64,000 nt of DNA from Pseudomonas paeninsulae. Lineage in GTDB: Bacteria; Pseudomonadota; Gammaproteobacteria; Pseudomonadales; Pseudomonadaceae. The DNA lies in contig NZ_CP141799.1 of assembly GCF_035621475.1 (NCBI RefSeq), positions 2,344,501 through 2,408,500 on the forward strand, given 5' to 3'. The notes under the pieces are model-generated. The model did no database searches, was not told the DNA's origin, and saw only the letters and a program-made list of their open reading frames with translations. Positions 18,070-28,065 of the stretch are shown here, one piece after another (within the stretch, counting starts at the first letter, position 1; each line of letters opens with the position of its first letter). The translations under genes and the position numbers were made by a program.

Positions 18070-19812
18070 ATGTTCGACAATAACAACAAAACTCGACATA
18101 GCATGGCGCTGGTTGCCTTGCTGACGTTGTCCGGATTGAGCGGCGCCGCTTGGGCGGATGCCTATGAGGAGGCGGCAAAAAAATGGATTGCCGATGAGTT
18201 CAGTCCCTCGACGTTGACCGCGCAACAACAGCTCGAAGAGCTGAAGTGGTTCATCAAGGCGGCGGAGCCGTTCCGTGGCATGGAGATCAGCGTCGCCTCG
18301 GAGACGATCGCCACCCACGAGTACGAGTCCAAGGTGCTGGCCAAGGCTTTCAGTGAAATCACCGGAATCAAGCTCAAGCACGACCTGATGCAAGAAGGTG
18401 ATGTGGTCGAGAAGCTGCAAACCCAGATGCAGTCGGACAAGAACATCTACGATGGCTATATCAACGACTCGGACCTGATCGGCACCCACTTCCGCTACGG
18501 CAAGGCCGTGCCGCTGACCGACATGATGGCCGGTGATGGCAAGGACTTCACCTCGCCAACTCTGGACCTGCCGGACTTTATCGGCCTGGACTTCACCACC
18601 GCGCCGGATGGCAAGCTGTATCAGCTGCCCGACCAGCAGTTCGCCAACCTCTATTGGTTCCGCGCCGACTGGTTCGAGCGTCCGGAGCTGAAGGCCAAGT
18701 TCAAGGAGATCTACGGCTACGAGCTGGGTGTGCCGGTTAACTGGTCGGCCTATGAAGACATCGCCGAGTTCTTCTCCGAGAAGGTCAAGGAAATCGACGG
18801 CCAGCGCATCTACGGCCATATGGATTACGGCAAGAAAGACCCCTCCCTGGGCTGGCGCTTCACCGATGCCTGGTTCTCCATGGCCGGTGGCGGCGACAAG
18901 GGTCTGCCTAACGGCCTACCGGTGGACGAATGGGGTATCCGGGTAGACGGTTGCCGTCCGGTCGGTTCCAGTGTCGCGCGCGGTGGTGCTACCAACGGCC
19001 CGGCGGCGGTCTATGCGACCACCAAGTACGTCGATTGGATGCGCCAATACGCGCCGCCGGAAGCCCAGGGCATGACTTTCTCCGAGGCCGGTCCCGTGCC
19101 TGCTCAGGGCGCCATCGCCCAGCAGATCTTCTGGTACACCGCCTTTACCTCCGACATGACCAAAGTCGGCCTGCCGGTGGTCAACGAAGATGGCACGCCG
19201 AAGTGGCGCATGGCGCCTTCGCCGAAAGGTCCGTACTGGGAAGAGGGCATGAAGCTGGGTTATCAGGACGCCGGCTCCTGGACCTTCCTCAAGTCCACTC
19301 CGGACAAGCAGCGTCTGGCGGCCTGGTTGTATGCCCAGTTCGTCACCTCGAAAACCGTGTCGCTGAAGAAGACGCTGGTTGGTCTGACGCCGATTCGCGA
19401 GTCGGATATCAACTCGCAGGCGATGACCGATATCGCGCCGAAACTGGGTGGGTTGGTCGAATTCTATCGCAGCCCGGCACGGAAGCAGTGGACACCGACC
19501 GGTACCAACGTACCGGACTATCCGCGTTTGGCGCAGCTGTGGTGGCAGTTTATTGCCGAGGCGGCCAGTGGTGACAAGTCGCCGCAAGAGGCGCTGGATG
19601 GTCTAGCGGCAGCCCAGGACACCATGCTTGGTCGTCTGGAGCGTGCCGGCGTGCTGGGTGAGTGCGGTCCTAAGCTGAACGAGGCAAAAGACCCGCAGTA
19701 CTGGTTGGATCAGCCTGGCGCCCCCAAGCCGAAACTGGCGAACGAAAAACCCAAGGGTGAAACCATCAATTACAACGAGCTGCTCAAGTCCTGGGAACAG
19801 GCGCGTGATTGA
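18070..19812 (+). CDS. glpV: Periplasmic substrate-binding protein of the glycerol-type importer (GlpV-like)
   Basis: A 580-residue extracellular solute-binding protein, long for a monosaccharide or polyol binder. A signal peptide is clear (MALVALLTLSGLSGAAWA, cleavage before DAYEE). The family 1 binding-protein fold is visible, with a conserved segment EISVASETIATHEYESKVLAKAF-like after the mature start. The ATG at 18070 is preferred over one at 18058 because GGAGG lies 5 bases before it. Aromatic-rich stretches (YWFRADWFERPE, WRFTDAWFSMAGGG) fit a polyol or sugar site. Last gene of the operon, ending in a strong terminator. No glycerol kinase or dehydrogenase gene is adjacent. Confidence 0.82.
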   Translation: MFDNNNKTRHSMALVALLTLSGLSGAAWADAYEEAAKKWIADEFSPSTLTAQQQLEELKWFIKAAEPFRGMEISVASETIATHEYESKVLAKAFSEITGIKLKHDLMQEGDVVEKLQTQMQSDKNIYDGYINDSDLIGTHFRYGKAVPLTDMMAGDGKDFTSPTLDLPDFIGLDFTTAPDGKLYQLPDQQFANLYWFRADWFERPELKAKFKEIYGYELGVPVNWSAYEDIAEFFSEKVKEIDGQRIYGHMDYGKKDPSLGWRFTDAWFSMAGGGDKGLPNGLPVDEWGIRVDGCRPVGSSVARGGATNGPAAVYATTKYVDWMRQYAPPEAQGMTFSEAGPVPAQGAIAQQIFWYTAFTSDMTKVGLPVVNEDGTPKWRMAPSPKGPYWEEGMKLGYQDAGSWTFLKSTPDKQRLAAWLYAQFVTSKTVSLKKTLVGLTPIRESDINSQAMTDIAPKLGGLVEFYRSPARKQWTPTGTNVPDYPRLAQLWWQFIAEAASGDKSPQEALDGLAAAQDTMLGRLERAGVLGECGPKLNEAKDPQYWLDQPGAPKPKLANEKPKGETINYNELLKSWEQARD

Positions 19813-19825
19813 TAGTTAACCGGTC

Positions 19826-19859
19826 ATAAAAAACGGCACCCTCGGGTGCCGTTTTTTAT
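19826..19859. terminator. Bidirectional terminator between the ABC operon and folD
   Basis: AACGGCACC, a short CTCG loop and GGTGCCGTT form a 9-bp stem flanked by an A-run and a T-run (about six each). It serves the plus-strand ABC operon and the minus-strand folD. Confidence 0.92.
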
Positions 19860-19873
19860 GATTGTCGAGCGCG

Positions 19874-20728
19874 CTACTTGTGCAGGTGCTCGGCCGCATG
19901 CAGGGTGTTTTCCAGCAGGCCGGCGCGGGTCATGGGGCCAACTCCGCCCGGTACCGGGGTGATCCAGCCGGCGCGGGGCAGGGCGGTTTCATACTCCACG
20001 TCGCCGATTAGTTTGCCGTCCGCCTGGCGGTTGATCCCAACGTCGATGACGATGGCGCCTTGCTTGACCCACTCGCCCTTGACCAGGCCAGGCTTGCCGG
20101 CTGCCACTACCACGATGTCGGCCTGTGCCACATGGCTGGCCAGATCCTTGGTGAAGCGATGGGTGATGGTGACGGTGCAGCCGGCCAGCAGCAGTTCCAT
20201 GGCCATGGGTCGGCCAACGATATTGGATGCCCCGACTACCACGGCATGCAGGCCATACAGATCCACGCCGGTGCTGTGCAGCAGGGTCATGATGCCTTTT
20301 GGTGTGCAGGGGCGCAGCAGCGGCATGCGCTGGGCCAGGCGGCCGATGTTGTAAGGATGGAAGCCGTCGACATCTTTGTCCGGGCGGATGTGCTCGAGCA
20401 ATAACGATGCATCCAGGCTTTCTGGCAGCGGCAGCTGTACCAGGATGCCGTCAATGCTCGGGTCATCATTCAGTCGTTCGATCAGCGCCAGAAGCTCACC
20501 TTGGCTGGTGTTGGCGGAAAGGTCGTAGGCCTGAGAAACGAAGCCGACTTCTTCGCAGTCTTTGCGCTTGTGCGACACGTAGACCTGAGAGGCAGGATCG
20601 CTGCCGACCAGAATCACCGCGAGGCCAGGTGCTCGCAGACCTTGCTGACGCCTTTCGGCGACCCGTTTGGCGATCTGCTGGCGGAGGCTGGCGGCGATCG
20701 CTTTGCCATCGATCAGTTGTGCGGTCAT
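19874..20728 (-). CDS. folD: Bifunctional methylenetetrahydrofolate dehydrogenase/cyclohydrolase
   Basis: FolD interconverts 5,10-methylene-THF, 5,10-methenyl-THF and 10-formyl-THF in one-carbon metabolism. The 284-residue protein has the catalytic lysine region [14 protein letters not shown], the substrate motif [10 protein letters not shown], the Rossmann segment [14 protein letters not shown] and the C-terminal signature [19 protein letters not shown]. Length is normal. It begins [15 protein letters not shown]. In P. aeruginosa it follows cysS directly (from memory); here the deacetylase/activator/ABC block lies between. Confidence 0.97.
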   Translation of the reverse strand: MTAQLIDGKAIAASLRQQIAKRVAERRQQGLRAPGLAVILVGSDPASQVYVSHKRKDCEEVGFVSQAYDLSANTSQGELLALIERLNDDPSIDGILVQLPLPESLDASLLLEHIRPDKDVDGFHPYNIGRLAQRMPLLRPCTPKGIMTLLHSTGVDLYGLHAVVVGASNIVGRPMAMELLLAGCTVTITHRFTKDLASHVAQADIVVVAAGKPGLVKGEWVKQGAIVIDVGINRQADGKLIGDVEYETALPRAGWITPVPGGVGPMTRAGLLENTLHAAEHLHK

Positions 20729-20860
20729 TGCGCTTGGTTAACCATTGGAAAGGATTCAAAAAGGAGGCGCATTCTCGCATGGCGTAACCCCAGGGCAAAG
20801 GCGCGTGCGAGGGTTTTCGCGTAACTCCTTTATATAGCTGAATTTTTTTAGCATTCCCTG

Positions 20861-20887
20861 TTGACGTGTTATCGGCGCCTCTATAAC
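20861..20887 (+). promoter_or_regulatory. Likely sigma-70 promoter of the tRNA cluster
   Basis: TTGACG at 20861-20866 and TATAAC at 20882-20887 are separated by 15 bases, slightly short, and are followed by a GC-rich stretch (CGCCCCGC) like the discriminator of stringently controlled stable RNA promoters. The tRNA-Arg begins about 105 bases downstream, leaving a 5' leader to be trimmed. Confidence 0.55.
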
Positions 20888-20998
20888 ATTCGCCCCGCTT
20901 GTCGAGCACAGCCAGTCGCTGGGTAAGACGGCAAACGCAGGGACCGCAAGGTTTCTGCTGCAGCCGAAAGCTTTAAGTCTGCTCTTGCAGATGGATAG

Positions 20999-21075
20999 GC
21001 GCCCGTAGCTCAGCTGGATAGAGCATCCGCCTTCTAAGCGGATGGTCGCAGGTTCGAGTCCTGCCGGGCGTGCCA
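20999..21075 (+). tRNA. tRNA-Arg (TCT)
   Basis: A 77-base cloverleaf: acceptor GCGCCCG pairing with CGGGCGT (first pair G-U), D-arm AGCTCAGCTGGATAGAGC, anticodon stem CCGCC/GGCGG-type with loop CTTCTAA (anticodon TCT), T-arm GCAGGTTCGAGTCCTGC, discriminator G and encoded CCA. Confidence 0.96.
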
Positions 21076-21108
21076 TTTGGCAGCTTTGGCGCAAGTAAAT
21101 GCAATATG

Positions 21109-21184
21109 GTGGGCGTAGCTCAGTTGGTAGAGCGCAGGATTGTGACTCCTGTTGTCGTGGGTTCGATCCCCATCGTCCACCCCA
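21109..21184 (+). tRNA. tRNA-His (GTG)
   Basis: Acceptor GTGGGCG pairs with CGTCCAC; the anticodon loop TTGTGAC gives GTG; the T-arm is GTGGGTTCGATCCCCAT; CCA is encoded. The base before it (21108) is G and the discriminator is C, so the histidine-specific G-1:C73 pair is encoded in the DNA. Confidence 0.96.
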
Positions 21185-21192
21185 TATTTAAA

Positions 21193-21222
21193 GGCGCCAG
21201 GTCGAAAGCCTGGCGTTTTTGT
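21193..21222 (+). terminator. Hairpin with T-run after tRNA-His
   Basis: CGCCAGG at 21195-21201 and CCTGGCG at 21209-21215 form a 7-bp stem followed by TTTTT. It lies between tRNA-His and tRNA-Leu, so it may end part of the transcripts before tRNA-Leu, or act as a processing signal. Confidence 0.7.
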
Positions 21223-21238
21223 TTGAAAGCCTTACCAC

Positions 21239-21323
21239 GCGGACGTGGTGGAATTGGTAGACACACTGGATTTAGGTTCCAGCGCCGAAAGGTGTGAGAG
21301 TTCGAGTCTCTCCGTCCGCACCA
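21239..21323 (+). tRNA. tRNA-Leu (TAG)
   Basis: An 85-base class II tRNA with a long variable arm. Acceptor GCGGACG pairs with CGTCCGC; stem CTGGA/TCCAG encloses loop TTTAGGT (anticodon TAG); the variable arm is CGCCGAAAGGTGT-like; T-arm GAGAGTTCGAGTCTCTC; CCA is encoded. Confidence 0.96.
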
Positions 21324-21359
21324 TCTTTAGCTCCCTCCCGTTTGCCGCTAGCATCTAGG

Positions 21360-21388
21360 GTGACTTCTGCAAATTGACCCTCTAGAAT
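21360..21388 (+). promoter_or_regulatory. Candidate sigma-70 promoter of tig
   Basis: GTGACT at 21360-21365 and TAGAAT at 21383-21388 are 17 bases apart. A start near 21395 would give a leader of about 55 bases containing a GGCCG/CGGCC hairpin before the tig ribosome site. Confidence 0.45.
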
Positions 21389-21449
21389 GCATGCCCTTGA
21401 TTCGGGGCCGGTAAACGGCCGGCCTATGTCTGTGCAACGAGGAATACCC

Positions 21450-22760
21450 ATGCAAGTTTCTGTTGAAAGCACTTCTGCTCTTGAACGTCGCATGACCGTC
21501 GGCGTTCCCGTCGAGCGCATCGAGACTGAAGTCAACAAGCGTCTGCAACAGACTGCCCGTAAGGCTAAAGTTGCTGGCTTCCGTCCTGGCAAAGTACCGA
21601 TGAGTGTGATTCGCCAGCGCTACGAAGACTCCGCTCGTCAGGAAGCCTTGGGCGATCTGATTCAGGCCACCTTCTACGAGGCCGTGGTCGAGCAGAAGCT
21701 CAATCCGGCAGGCTCTCCGGCCGTCGAGCCGAAAACCTTCGAGAAGGGCAAGGACCTGGAGTACGTGGCGACTTTCGAAGTCTTCCCGGAATTCGTGGTG
21801 GCTGGTCTCGAGACCATCGCGATCGAGCGTCTTCAGGCCGATGTGGCTGATGCCGATCTGGACAACATGCTGGAAATTCTGCGCAAGCAGAACACCCGCT
21901 TCGAAGTGGTTGAGCGTGCTGCCGAAGATAGCGATCAGCTGAATATCGATTTCGCTGGGCAGATCGACGGCGAAGCCTTCGCTGGTGGTTCTGCCACTGG
22001 TTCTCAGCTGGTTCTTGGCTCCGGCCGCATGATCCCTGGCTTTGAAGATGCACTGGTTGGTGCCAAGGCCGGTGATGTGCGGGTAATCAATCCGGTGTTC
22101 CCGGAGGATTACCAGAACCTGGATCTGGCCGGGAAGACTGCCGAGTTCACTGTTACTGTGAACAGCGTTTCCGCTCCTCAGTTACCTGAGCTCAACGACG
22201 AATTCTTCGCCCAGTTCGGTGTCAAGGAAGGCGGCCTGGAAGGCTTTCGCGCCGAAGTGCGCAAGAATATGGAGCGCGAGCTGCGTCAGGCCATCAAGTC
22301 CAAGGTGAAGAACCAGGTGATGGACGGTTTGCTGGCTGCCAATCCGATCGAAGTGCCGAAGTCCCTGATCGGCAACGAAGTCAATCGTCTGCGCGTGCAG
22401 GCTGTGCAGCAGTTCGGTGGCAACATCAAACCCGAGCAACTGCCGGCGGAGCTGTTCGAAGAACAAGCCAAGCGTCGCGTGGTGCTGGGTCTGATCGTTG
22501 CCGAAGTAGTCAAGCAGTTCGAACTCAAGCCTGACGATGCCCGTGTGCGCGAGATGATCCAGGAAATGGCCTCCGCTTACCAAGAGCCTGAGCAGGTCGT
22601 GGCCTGGTACTACAAAAACGACCAGCAAATGAACGAAGTCCGTTCGGTTGTGCTGGAAGAGCAAGTTGTAGATACTGTTTTGCAGAAGGCTAATGTGACC
22701 GATAAATCGGTCTCCTACGAAGAAGCTGTCAAGCCGGTGGAAGCTCCGCAAGCCGCCTGA
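21450..22760 (+). CDS. tig: Trigger factor
   Basis: Ribosome-bound chaperone and proline isomerase that meets nascent chains at the exit tunnel. The 436-residue protein has the ribosome-binding signature GFRPGKVP (about 44-51), the FKBP-type domain about 150-245 ([34 protein letters not shown]) and the helical C-terminal arms. The start at 21450 ([15 protein letters not shown]) follows GAGGAA; the in-frame upstream ATG at 21387 lies before the ribosome site. It heads the tig-clpP-clpX-lon chaperone/protease series. Confidence 0.97.
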   Translation: MQVSVESTSALERRMTVGVPVERIETEVNKRLQQTARKAKVAGFRPGKVPMSVIRQRYEDSARQEALGDLIQATFYEAVVEQKLNPAGSPAVEPKTFEKGKDLEYVATFEVFPEFVVAGLETIAIERLQADVADADLDNMLEILRKQNTRFEVVERAAEDSDQLNIDFAGQIDGEAFAGGSATGSQLVLGSGRMIPGFEDALVGAKAGDVRVINPVFPEDYQNLDLAGKTAEFTVTVNSVSAPQLPELNDEFFAQFGVKEGGLEGFRAEVRKNMERELRQAIKSKVKNQVMDGLLAANPIEVPKSLIGNEVNRLRVQAVQQFGGNIKPEQLPAELFEEQAKRRVVLGLIVAEVVKQFELKPDDARVREMIQEMASAYQEPEQVVAWYYKNDQQMNEVRSVVLEEQVVDTVLQKANVTDKSVSYEEAVKPVEAPQAA

Positions 22761-22786
22761 TTTCTTTACCTCGTTCGAGCACACCA

Positions 22787-22812
22787 TAAGCCAGCCACCG
22801 TGCTGGCTTATG
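22787..22812. repeat. Hairpin between tig and clpP
   Basis: ATAAGCCAGC and GCTGGCTTAT form a 10-bp stem with a 6-base loop. No T-run follows, so it is more likely an mRNA processing or stabilising hairpin than a full terminator. Confidence 0.55.
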
Positions 22813-22852
22813 CGTATTTGATACATGACTGTTTAGGGAGCGAGTGCAAGAA

Positions 22853-23494
22853 ATGTCCCGCAATCCTTTTATGCAACAAATGCCAGACATTCAGGCCGCT
22901 GGCGGCTTGGTGCCCATGGTTATCGAGCAAACGGCCCGCGGTGAGCGCGCCTATGACATCTACTCGCGCCTGCTCAAGGAACGCGTGATCTTCCTGATTG
23001 GCCCGGTCGAAGACTATATGGCCAATCTGGTAGCCGCGCAGTTGTTGTTCCTTGAAGCGGAAAATCCGGACAAGGACATCCATCTGTATATCAACTCGCC
23101 GGGTGGTTCGGTGACCGCAGGCATGTCGATCTACGACACCATGCAGTTCATTCGACCGGACGTGTCGACTATCTGCATCGGCCAGGCGTGTAGCATGGGT
23201 GCCTTGCTGCTGACTGCTGGCGCTGCCGGCAAGCGCTTCTGCCTGCCGCACTCGCGAATGATGATCCATCAGCCGCTGGGTGGCTTCCAGGGGCAGGCGT
23301 CGGATATCGAAATTCATGCCCGCGAAATCCTGACCATCCGTGATCGCCTGAACAATGTACTGGCTGGTCACACCGGTCAGCCGCTGGATGTGATTGCCCG
23401 TGACACCGATCGCGATAACTTCATGAGCGGTGAAACGGCGGTTGCCTATGGCCTTATCGACAAGGTTCTCGATAAACGCCTGGCTTCCAGCTAA
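22853..23494 (+). CDS. clpP: ATP-dependent Clp protease proteolytic subunit
   Basis: ClpP forms the two-ring serine protease chamber fed by ClpX or ClpA. The 213-residue protein has the nucleophile in GQACSMGA, the histidine in MMIHQPLGG and the aspartate in [13 protein letters not shown] chose ATG 22853 ([18 protein letters not shown]) by family length; a GTG at 22844, three codons upstream, sits closer to GGGAG (22836-22840) and remains possible. It precedes clpX by 109 bases. Confidence 0.96.
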   Translation: MSRNPFMQQMPDIQAAGGLVPMVIEQTARGERAYDIYSRLLKERVIFLIGPVEDYMANLVAAQLLFLEAENPDKDIHLYINSPGGSVTAGMSIYDTMQFIRPDVSTICIGQACSMGALLLTAGAAGKRFCLPHSRMMIHQPLGGFQGQASDIEIHAREILTIRDRLNNVLAGHTGQPLDVIARDTDRDNFMSGETAVAYGLIDKVLDKRLASS

Positions 23495-23541
23495 TCAGCG
23501 CTGATTGTGCGCGGCCGGCATGCCGTCGGTCGTATTGCGGG

Positions 23542-23570
23542 CTTGAAAATGCTCGCATTTGCCTCCATCT
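23542..23570 (+). promoter_or_regulatory. Heat-shock (sigma-32) promoter upstream of clpX
   Basis: CTTGAA at 23542-23547 is a perfect -35 element; CTCCATCT at 23563-23570 matches the CCCCATNT -10 with one change. Spacing is 15 bases, the same as in the promoter upstream of lon. It would let clpX be raised independently of clpP on heat shock. Confidence 0.7.
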
Positions 23571-23603
23571 TGTTTTTCAAGCCTATCGTATTGGATTGAT
23601 CGA

Positions 23604-24884
23604 ATGACTGACACCCGCAATGGCGAGGACAACGGCAAGCTGCTTTATTGCTCCTTCTGCGGCAAAAGCCAGCATGAAGTGCGCAAATTGATTGCCGGCC
23701 CCTCGGTCTTTATCTGCGACGAGTGCGTCGACCTGTGCAACGACATCATCCGTGAGGAGGTGCAGGAAGCCCAGGCCGAAAGCAGCGCGCACAAGCTGCC
23801 TGCGCCAAAGGAAATCAGCGCCATCCTCGATCAGTATGTGATTGGTCAGGAGCGGGCGAAGAAAATCTTGGCAGTGGCAGTTTATAACCACTACAAGCGG
23901 CTTAATCAGCGCGAAAAGAAGGATGATATCGAGCTGGGCAAGAGCAATATCCTGCTGATCGGTCCAACCGGTTCGGGTAAAACCCTACTGGCTGAAACCT
24001 TGGCGCGCTTGCTTAATGTTCCGTTCACCATCGCTGACGCCACCACGCTGACCGAAGCTGGTTATGTGGGGGAGGATGTCGAGAACATCATCCAGAAGCT
24101 GCTGCAGAAGTGCGATTACGATGTGGAAAAGGCCCAGATGGGCATCGTCTATATCGACGAAATCGACAAGATCTCGCGTAAGTCCGATAACCCTTCGATC
24201 ACTCGCGATGTGTCGGGTGAGGGTGTACAGCAAGCCTTGTTGAAATTGATCGAGGGCACAGTTGCCTCGGTTCCTCCGCAAGGTGGGCGCAAGCATCCGC
24301 AGCAGGAGTTCCTGCAGGTCGATACGCGCAATATCCTGTTTATCTGCGGCGGCGCTTTCTCTGGGTTGGAAAAGGTTATTCAGGGCCGTTCAACCAGGGG
24401 AGGGATCGGTTTCAATGCCGAGGTTCGCAGCAAGGATCTGGGTAAGAAGATTGGTGAATCGCTTCGTGCGGTTGAGCCGGACGATTTGGTCAAGTTTGGT
24501 TTGATCCCGGAATTTGTTGGTCGTTTGCCAGTTATTGCAACCCTCGACGAGTTGGATGAAGTTGCGCTTATGCAGATTCTGACCGAGCCGAAGAATGCCC
24601 TGACCAAGCAATATGCCAAGCTTTTCGAGATGGAAGGTGTCGATCTGGAGTTCCGTCCAGACGCATTGCAGTCCGTTGCACGCAAGGCCTTGGAGCGTAA
24701 GACTGGCGCTCGCGGCTTGCGCTCGATCCTCGAGGGTATTCTGCTCGATACCATGTACGAGATCCCCTCGCAGTCGGAGGTGAGCAAGGTGGTCATCGAT
24801 GAGAGTGTTGTCGATGGAACATCCAAGCCCCTGTTGATTTACGAGAACAACGAACCTGTTGCCAAGGTCGCACCTGACGCTTGA
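23604..24884 (+). CDS. clpX: Clp protease ATP-binding subunit ClpX
   Basis: AAA+ unfoldase that recognises and threads substrates into ClpP. The 426-residue protein begins with a zinc-binding domain ([19 protein letters not shown]), then Walker A GPTGSGKT, the pore loop GYVGED, Walker [11 protein letters not shown] and the ClpP-docking IGF loop position, here IGFNAEV. The start at 23604 ([19 protein letters not shown]) matches the family; the upstream in-frame extension is not conserved. Confidence 0.98.
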   Translation: MTDTRNGEDNGKLLYCSFCGKSQHEVRKLIAGPSVFICDECVDLCNDIIREEVQEAQAESSAHKLPAPKEISAILDQYVIGQERAKKILAVAVYNHYKRLNQREKKDDIELGKSNILLIGPTGSGKTLLAETLARLLNVPFTIADATTLTEAGYVGEDVENIIQKLLQKCDYDVEKAQMGIVYIDEIDKISRKSDNPSITRDVSGEGVQQALLKLIEGTVASVPPQGGRKHPQQEFLQVDTRNILFICGGAFSGLEKVIQGRSTRGGIGFNAEVRSKDLGKKIGESLRAVEPDDLVKFGLIPEFVGRLPVIATLDELDEVALMQILTEPKNALTKQYAKLFEMEGVDLEFRPDALQSVARKALERKTGARGLRSILEGILLDTMYEIPSQSEVSKVVIDESVVDGTSKPLLIYENNEPVAKVAPDA

Positions 24885-24905
24885 GTCAGTCTGTTACATG
24901 TTGAA

Positions 24906-24936
24906 AGCAAGGGGCCCGCGGGCCCCTTTGCTTTTG
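24906..24936 (+). terminator. Intrinsic terminator of clpX
   Basis: A GC-rich palindrome (AAGGGGCCCG and its complement, 24909-24928) is followed by TTTGCTTTT. It lies 22 bases after the clpX stop and before the lon promoter. Confidence 0.8.
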
Positions 24937-24947
24937 CAGCCGAAACG

Positions 24948-24976
24948 CTTGTTTTTTGCTGGGGCTACCCCCATCT
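24948..24976 (+). promoter_or_regulatory. Heat-shock (sigma-32) promoter of lon
   Basis: CTTGTT at 24948-24953 and CCCCATCT at 24969-24976 are separated by 15 bases. The -10 element is a perfect CCCCATNT; the -35 keeps the CTTG core. lon is a known heat-shock gene. Its ATG is 60 bases downstream. Confidence 0.75.
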
Positions 24977-25036
24977 TAGGGTTAAGGGTTATCCCAACTA
25001 TTTAAGGCCTAATGGGCCGCTGTAGAGCGAAAAATC

Positions 25037-27433
25037 ATGAAGACAACCATCGAATTGCCTCTCCTTCCGCTACGCGATGTCGTGGTCTATCCGCACATGG
25101 TCATCCCGCTTTTCGTCGGACGCGAGAAATCCATCGAGGCCTTGGAGGCCGCGATGACCGGCGAGAAGCAGATTTTGCTGATTGCCCAGAAAAATCCTGC
25201 CGATGATGATCCCGGCGAAGAAGGGCTCTACCGTGTCGGTACCGTTGCGACGGTATTGCAATTGCTGAAACTGCCCGATGGCACCGTAAAGGTGCTGGTC
25301 GAAGGTGAGCAGCGCGGAGAAGTCGAACGGTTTATTGAAGTGGATGGCCACTGTCGCGCCGAAGTGCAGTTGATCGACGAGGTCGATGCGCCGGGGCGCG
25401 AGTCCGAAGTGTTTGTCCGCAGTTTGCTCAGTCAATTCGAGCAATACGTGCAGCTGGGGAAAAAGGTTCCGCCAGAGGTGTTGTCCTCGCTCAACAGTAT
25501 CGATGAGCCGAGCCGCCTGGTCGACACCATGGCTGCACACATGGCGCTGAAGATCGAACAGAAACAGGAAATCCTGGAGATCACCGATTTGTCGGCGCGA
25601 GTCGAGCATGTGCTCGCCCTGCTGGATGTCGAGATTGATCTGTTGCAGGTCGAGAAGCGCATTCGTGGCCGGGTCAAGAAGCAGATGGAGCGCAGCCAGC
25701 GCGAGTACTACCTGAATGAGCAGATGAAGGCCATTCAGAAAGAACTTGGCGACAGCGAGGACGGTCATAATGAGCTCGATGAGCTGAAAAAGCGCATCGA
25801 GAACGGCGGGTTGAGCAAAGAGGCCTATAGCAAGGCCCAGGCCGAATTGAACAAGCTCAAGCAGATGTCGCCTATGTCGGCCGAAGCCACGGTGGTGCGC
25901 TCCTATATCGACTGGCTGGTGAATGTGCCGTGGACTGCGCGCAGCAAGGTACGCCTGGATCTGGCGCGCGCCGAAGCAATCCTGGATGCCGATCACTACG
26001 GGCTCGATGAGGTCAAGGACCGTATCCTCGAGTACCTCGCTGTGCAGAAGCGAGTGAAGAAGATCAAGGGGCAGGTACTCTGCCTGGTCGGGCCGCCGGG
26101 TGTGGGCAAGACCTCGTTGGCGGAGTCCATCGCTCACGCCACCAACCGCAAGTTCGTGCGTATGGCGCTCGGCGGTGTGCGCGATGAGGCAGAGATTCGC
26201 GGTCATCGCCGTACCTATATCGGTTCGATGCCGGGTCGCCTGATTCAGAAAATGACCAAGGTGGGCGTACGTAATCCGCTGTTCCTGCTCGATGAAATCG
26301 ACAAGATGGGTCAGGATATGCGGGGCGATCCGGCCTCCGCGCTGCTTGAGGTGCTCGATCCAGAGCAGAACCACAATTTCAATGATCACTATCTAGAGGT
26401 CGATTTCGACCTCTCGGATGTAATGTTCCTCTGTACCGCCAACTCCATGAATATTCCGGCAGCTTTGCTCGATCGCATGGAGGTGATCCGTCTGCCCGGC
26501 TATACGGAAGACGAGAAGATCAACATCGCCATCAAGTACCTGGCGCCCAAGCAGATCCAGGCGAATGGCCTGAAAAAAGGCGAGCTCACTTTTGAGCGCG
26601 AAGCCATTCGCGACATCATTCGTTACTACACTCGCGAAGCCGGTGTACGCAGCCTGGAGCGGCAGATTGCCAAGGTCTGCCGCAAGGCGGTGAAAGAGCA
26701 CAGCCTGGAAAAACGTTTTGAAGTGCTGGTGACCGCAGACTCGCTTGAGCATTTCCTCGGTGTGCACAAGCATCGTTATGGCTTGGCGGAACTGCAAGAT
26801 CAGATCGGTCAGGTGACAGGGCTAGCCTGGACTCAAGTGGGTGGCGAGTTGCTGACCATCGAAGCCGCAGTGGTGCCGGGCAAGGGGCAGTTGATCAAGA
26901 CCGGTTCGCTGGGCGATGTGATGCTTGAGTCCATTACTGCAGCGCAGACCGTGGTGCGTAGTCGGGCGAAGAGCCTGGGGGTCCCTCTGGACTTCTACGA
27001 GAAGCGCGACATCCATATCCATATGCCGGAGGGGGCAACCCCGAAAGACGGCCCTAGCGCGGGTGTAGGCATGTGCACGGCGCTGGTCTCGGCCTTGACT
27101 CAGATTCCGGTGCGCGCAGATGTGGCCATGACCGGAGAAATCACCCTGCGTGGCCAAGTGCTGGCCATTGGTGGCTTGAAAGAAAAACTTCTGGCTGCGC
27201 ATCGGGGTGGAATCAAAACTGTGATCATTCCGGAAGAGAATGTGCGTGATTTGAAAGAGATTCCGGAGAACATTAAGCAAGACTTGGTGATTAAACCAGT
27301 TAAATGGATTGACGAAGTCCTGCAAATTGCGCTGCAATACGCGCCGGAGCCCTTGCCTGATGCGGCTCCTGAGCTGGTTACAAAGGATGACAAGCGCGAG
27401 ACTGATTCCAAGGAGCGAATTAGCACGCACTAG
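25037..27433 (+). CDS. lon: ATP-dependent protease Lon
   Basis: Lon is a hexameric AAA+ serine protease that removes misfolded and regulatory proteins. The 798-residue protein has the N-terminal LON substrate domain (about 8-200), a coiled helical region with [13 protein letters not shown], Walker A GPPGVGKT, Walker [10 protein letters not shown] and the C-terminal protease domain with the Ser in PKDGPSAG and Lys in [16 protein letters not shown] (the IK lysine). Length is typical. It is followed by the hupB promoter and hupB in the same direction. Confidence 0.98.
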   Translation: MKTTIELPLLPLRDVVVYPHMVIPLFVGREKSIEALEAAMTGEKQILLIAQKNPADDDPGEEGLYRVGTVATVLQLLKLPDGTVKVLVEGEQRGEVERFIEVDGHCRAEVQLIDEVDAPGRESEVFVRSLLSQFEQYVQLGKKVPPEVLSSLNSIDEPSRLVDTMAAHMALKIEQKQEILEITDLSARVEHVLALLDVEIDLLQVEKRIRGRVKKQMERSQREYYLNEQMKAIQKELGDSEDGHNELDELKKRIENGGLSKEAYSKAQAELNKLKQMSPMSAEATVVRSYIDWLVNVPWTARSKVRLDLARAEAILDADHYGLDEVKDRILEYLAVQKRVKKIKGQVLCLVGPPGVGKTSLAESIAHATNRKFVRMALGGVRDEAEIRGHRRTYIGSMPGRLIQKMTKVGVRNPLFLLDEIDKMGQDMRGDPASALLEVLDPEQNHNFNDHYLEVDFDLSDVMFLCTANSMNIPAALLDRMEVIRLPGYTEDEKINIAIKYLAPKQIQANGLKKGELTFEREAIRDIIRYYTREAGVRSLERQIAKVCRKAVKEHSLEKRFEVLVTADSLEHFLGVHKHRYGLAELQDQIGQVTGLAWTQVGGELLTIEAAVVPGKGQLIKTGSLGDVMLESITAAQTVVRSRAKSLGVPLDFYEKRDIHIHMPEGATPKDGPSAGVGMCTALVSALTQIPVRADVAMTGEITLRGQVLAIGGLKEKLLAAHRGGIKTVIIPEENVRDLKEIPENIKQDLVIKPVKWIDEVLQIALQYAPEPLPDAAPELVTKDDKRETDSKERISTH

Positions 27434-27446
27434 TTGGGAGACTTCC

Positions 27447-27476
27447 TTGACACAATTTTAGAGCCCTTGTTATAAA
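27447..27476 (+). promoter_or_regulatory. Sigma-70 promoter of hupB
   Basis: TTGACA at 27447-27452 is a perfect -35 and TATAAA at 27471-27476 a near-perfect -10, 18 bases apart. A start near 27483 gives a leader of about 87 bases. Confidence 0.8.
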
Positions 27477-27569
27477 GCGGCTCTTATTGTGTCGGAAGAT
27501 CATCCAGCACTCGTTTTGCTTACACTAAAAATCAAGAAACAAACTCATCAGAAATTAAGGGGACTTAGA

Positions 27570-27842
27570 GTGAACAAGTCGGAACTGATCGATGCCATCG
27601 CTGCATCTGCTGATATCCCGAAAGCTGTTGCTGGCCGTGCGCTGGATGCAGTAATTGAATCTGTCACTGGCGCTCTGCAGGCTGGTGATTCCGTTGTACT
27701 GGTTGGTTTCGGTACCTTTGCTGTCAAAGAGCGCGCTGCGCGCACTGGTCGCAATCCGCAAACTGGCAATCCGATCAGCATCGCTGCCGCCAAGATTCCA
27801 GGTTTCAAAGCCGGTAAGGCACTGAAAGACGCCGTCAACTAA
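27570..27842 (+). CDS. hupB: DNA-binding protein HU-beta
   Basis: HU is a dimeric nucleoid protein that bends DNA. The 90-residue product starts at GTG 27570 (read as Met, then [15 protein letters not shown]), 6 bases after AAGGGGA; the upstream ATG-less extension is not used. The conserved arm signature [21 protein letters not shown] and the ending [16 protein letters not shown] are present. It follows lon in the conserved lon-hupB-ppiD order and has its own strong promoter. Confidence 0.97.
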   Translation: MNKSELIDAIAASADIPKAVAGRALDAVIESVTGALQAGDSVVLVGFGTFAVKERAARTGRNPQTGNPISIAAAKIPGFKAGKALKDAVN

Positions 27843-27891
27843 GCGTCTTTCAGGCATTGTCCCAGGTCAGCTTAATCCCTGATCTGGCAGC

Positions 27892-27968
27892 GGAGCGGTA
27901 GTTCAGTCGGTTAGAATACCGGCCTGTCACGCCGGGGGTCGCGGGTTCGAGTCCCGTCCGCTCCGCCA
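27892..27968 (+). tRNA. tRNA-Asp (GTC)
   Basis: A 77-base cloverleaf: acceptor GGAGCGG pairs with CCGCTCC, anticodon loop CTGTCAC gives GTC, T-arm GCGGGTTCGAGTCCCGT, discriminator G and CCA encoded. It begins 50 bases after the hupB stop and may be cotranscribed with hupB. Confidence 0.96.
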
Positions 27969-27974
27969 GTTACG

Positions 27975-28004
27975 AGAAGGCGCATCCTCGGATGCGCCTT
28001 TCTT
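27975..28004 (+). terminator. Terminator after tRNA-Asp
   Basis: AAGGCGCATC, loop CTCG and GATGCGCCTT form a 10-bp stem followed by TCTT, a short T-rich end. It separates tRNA-Asp from ppiD. Confidence 0.8.
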
Positions 28005-28065
28005 CTATCCGGATTGTACCCACACTGCGCGACTGCTTTATTTGTACAGTCGTTCTGGGGGAAGC

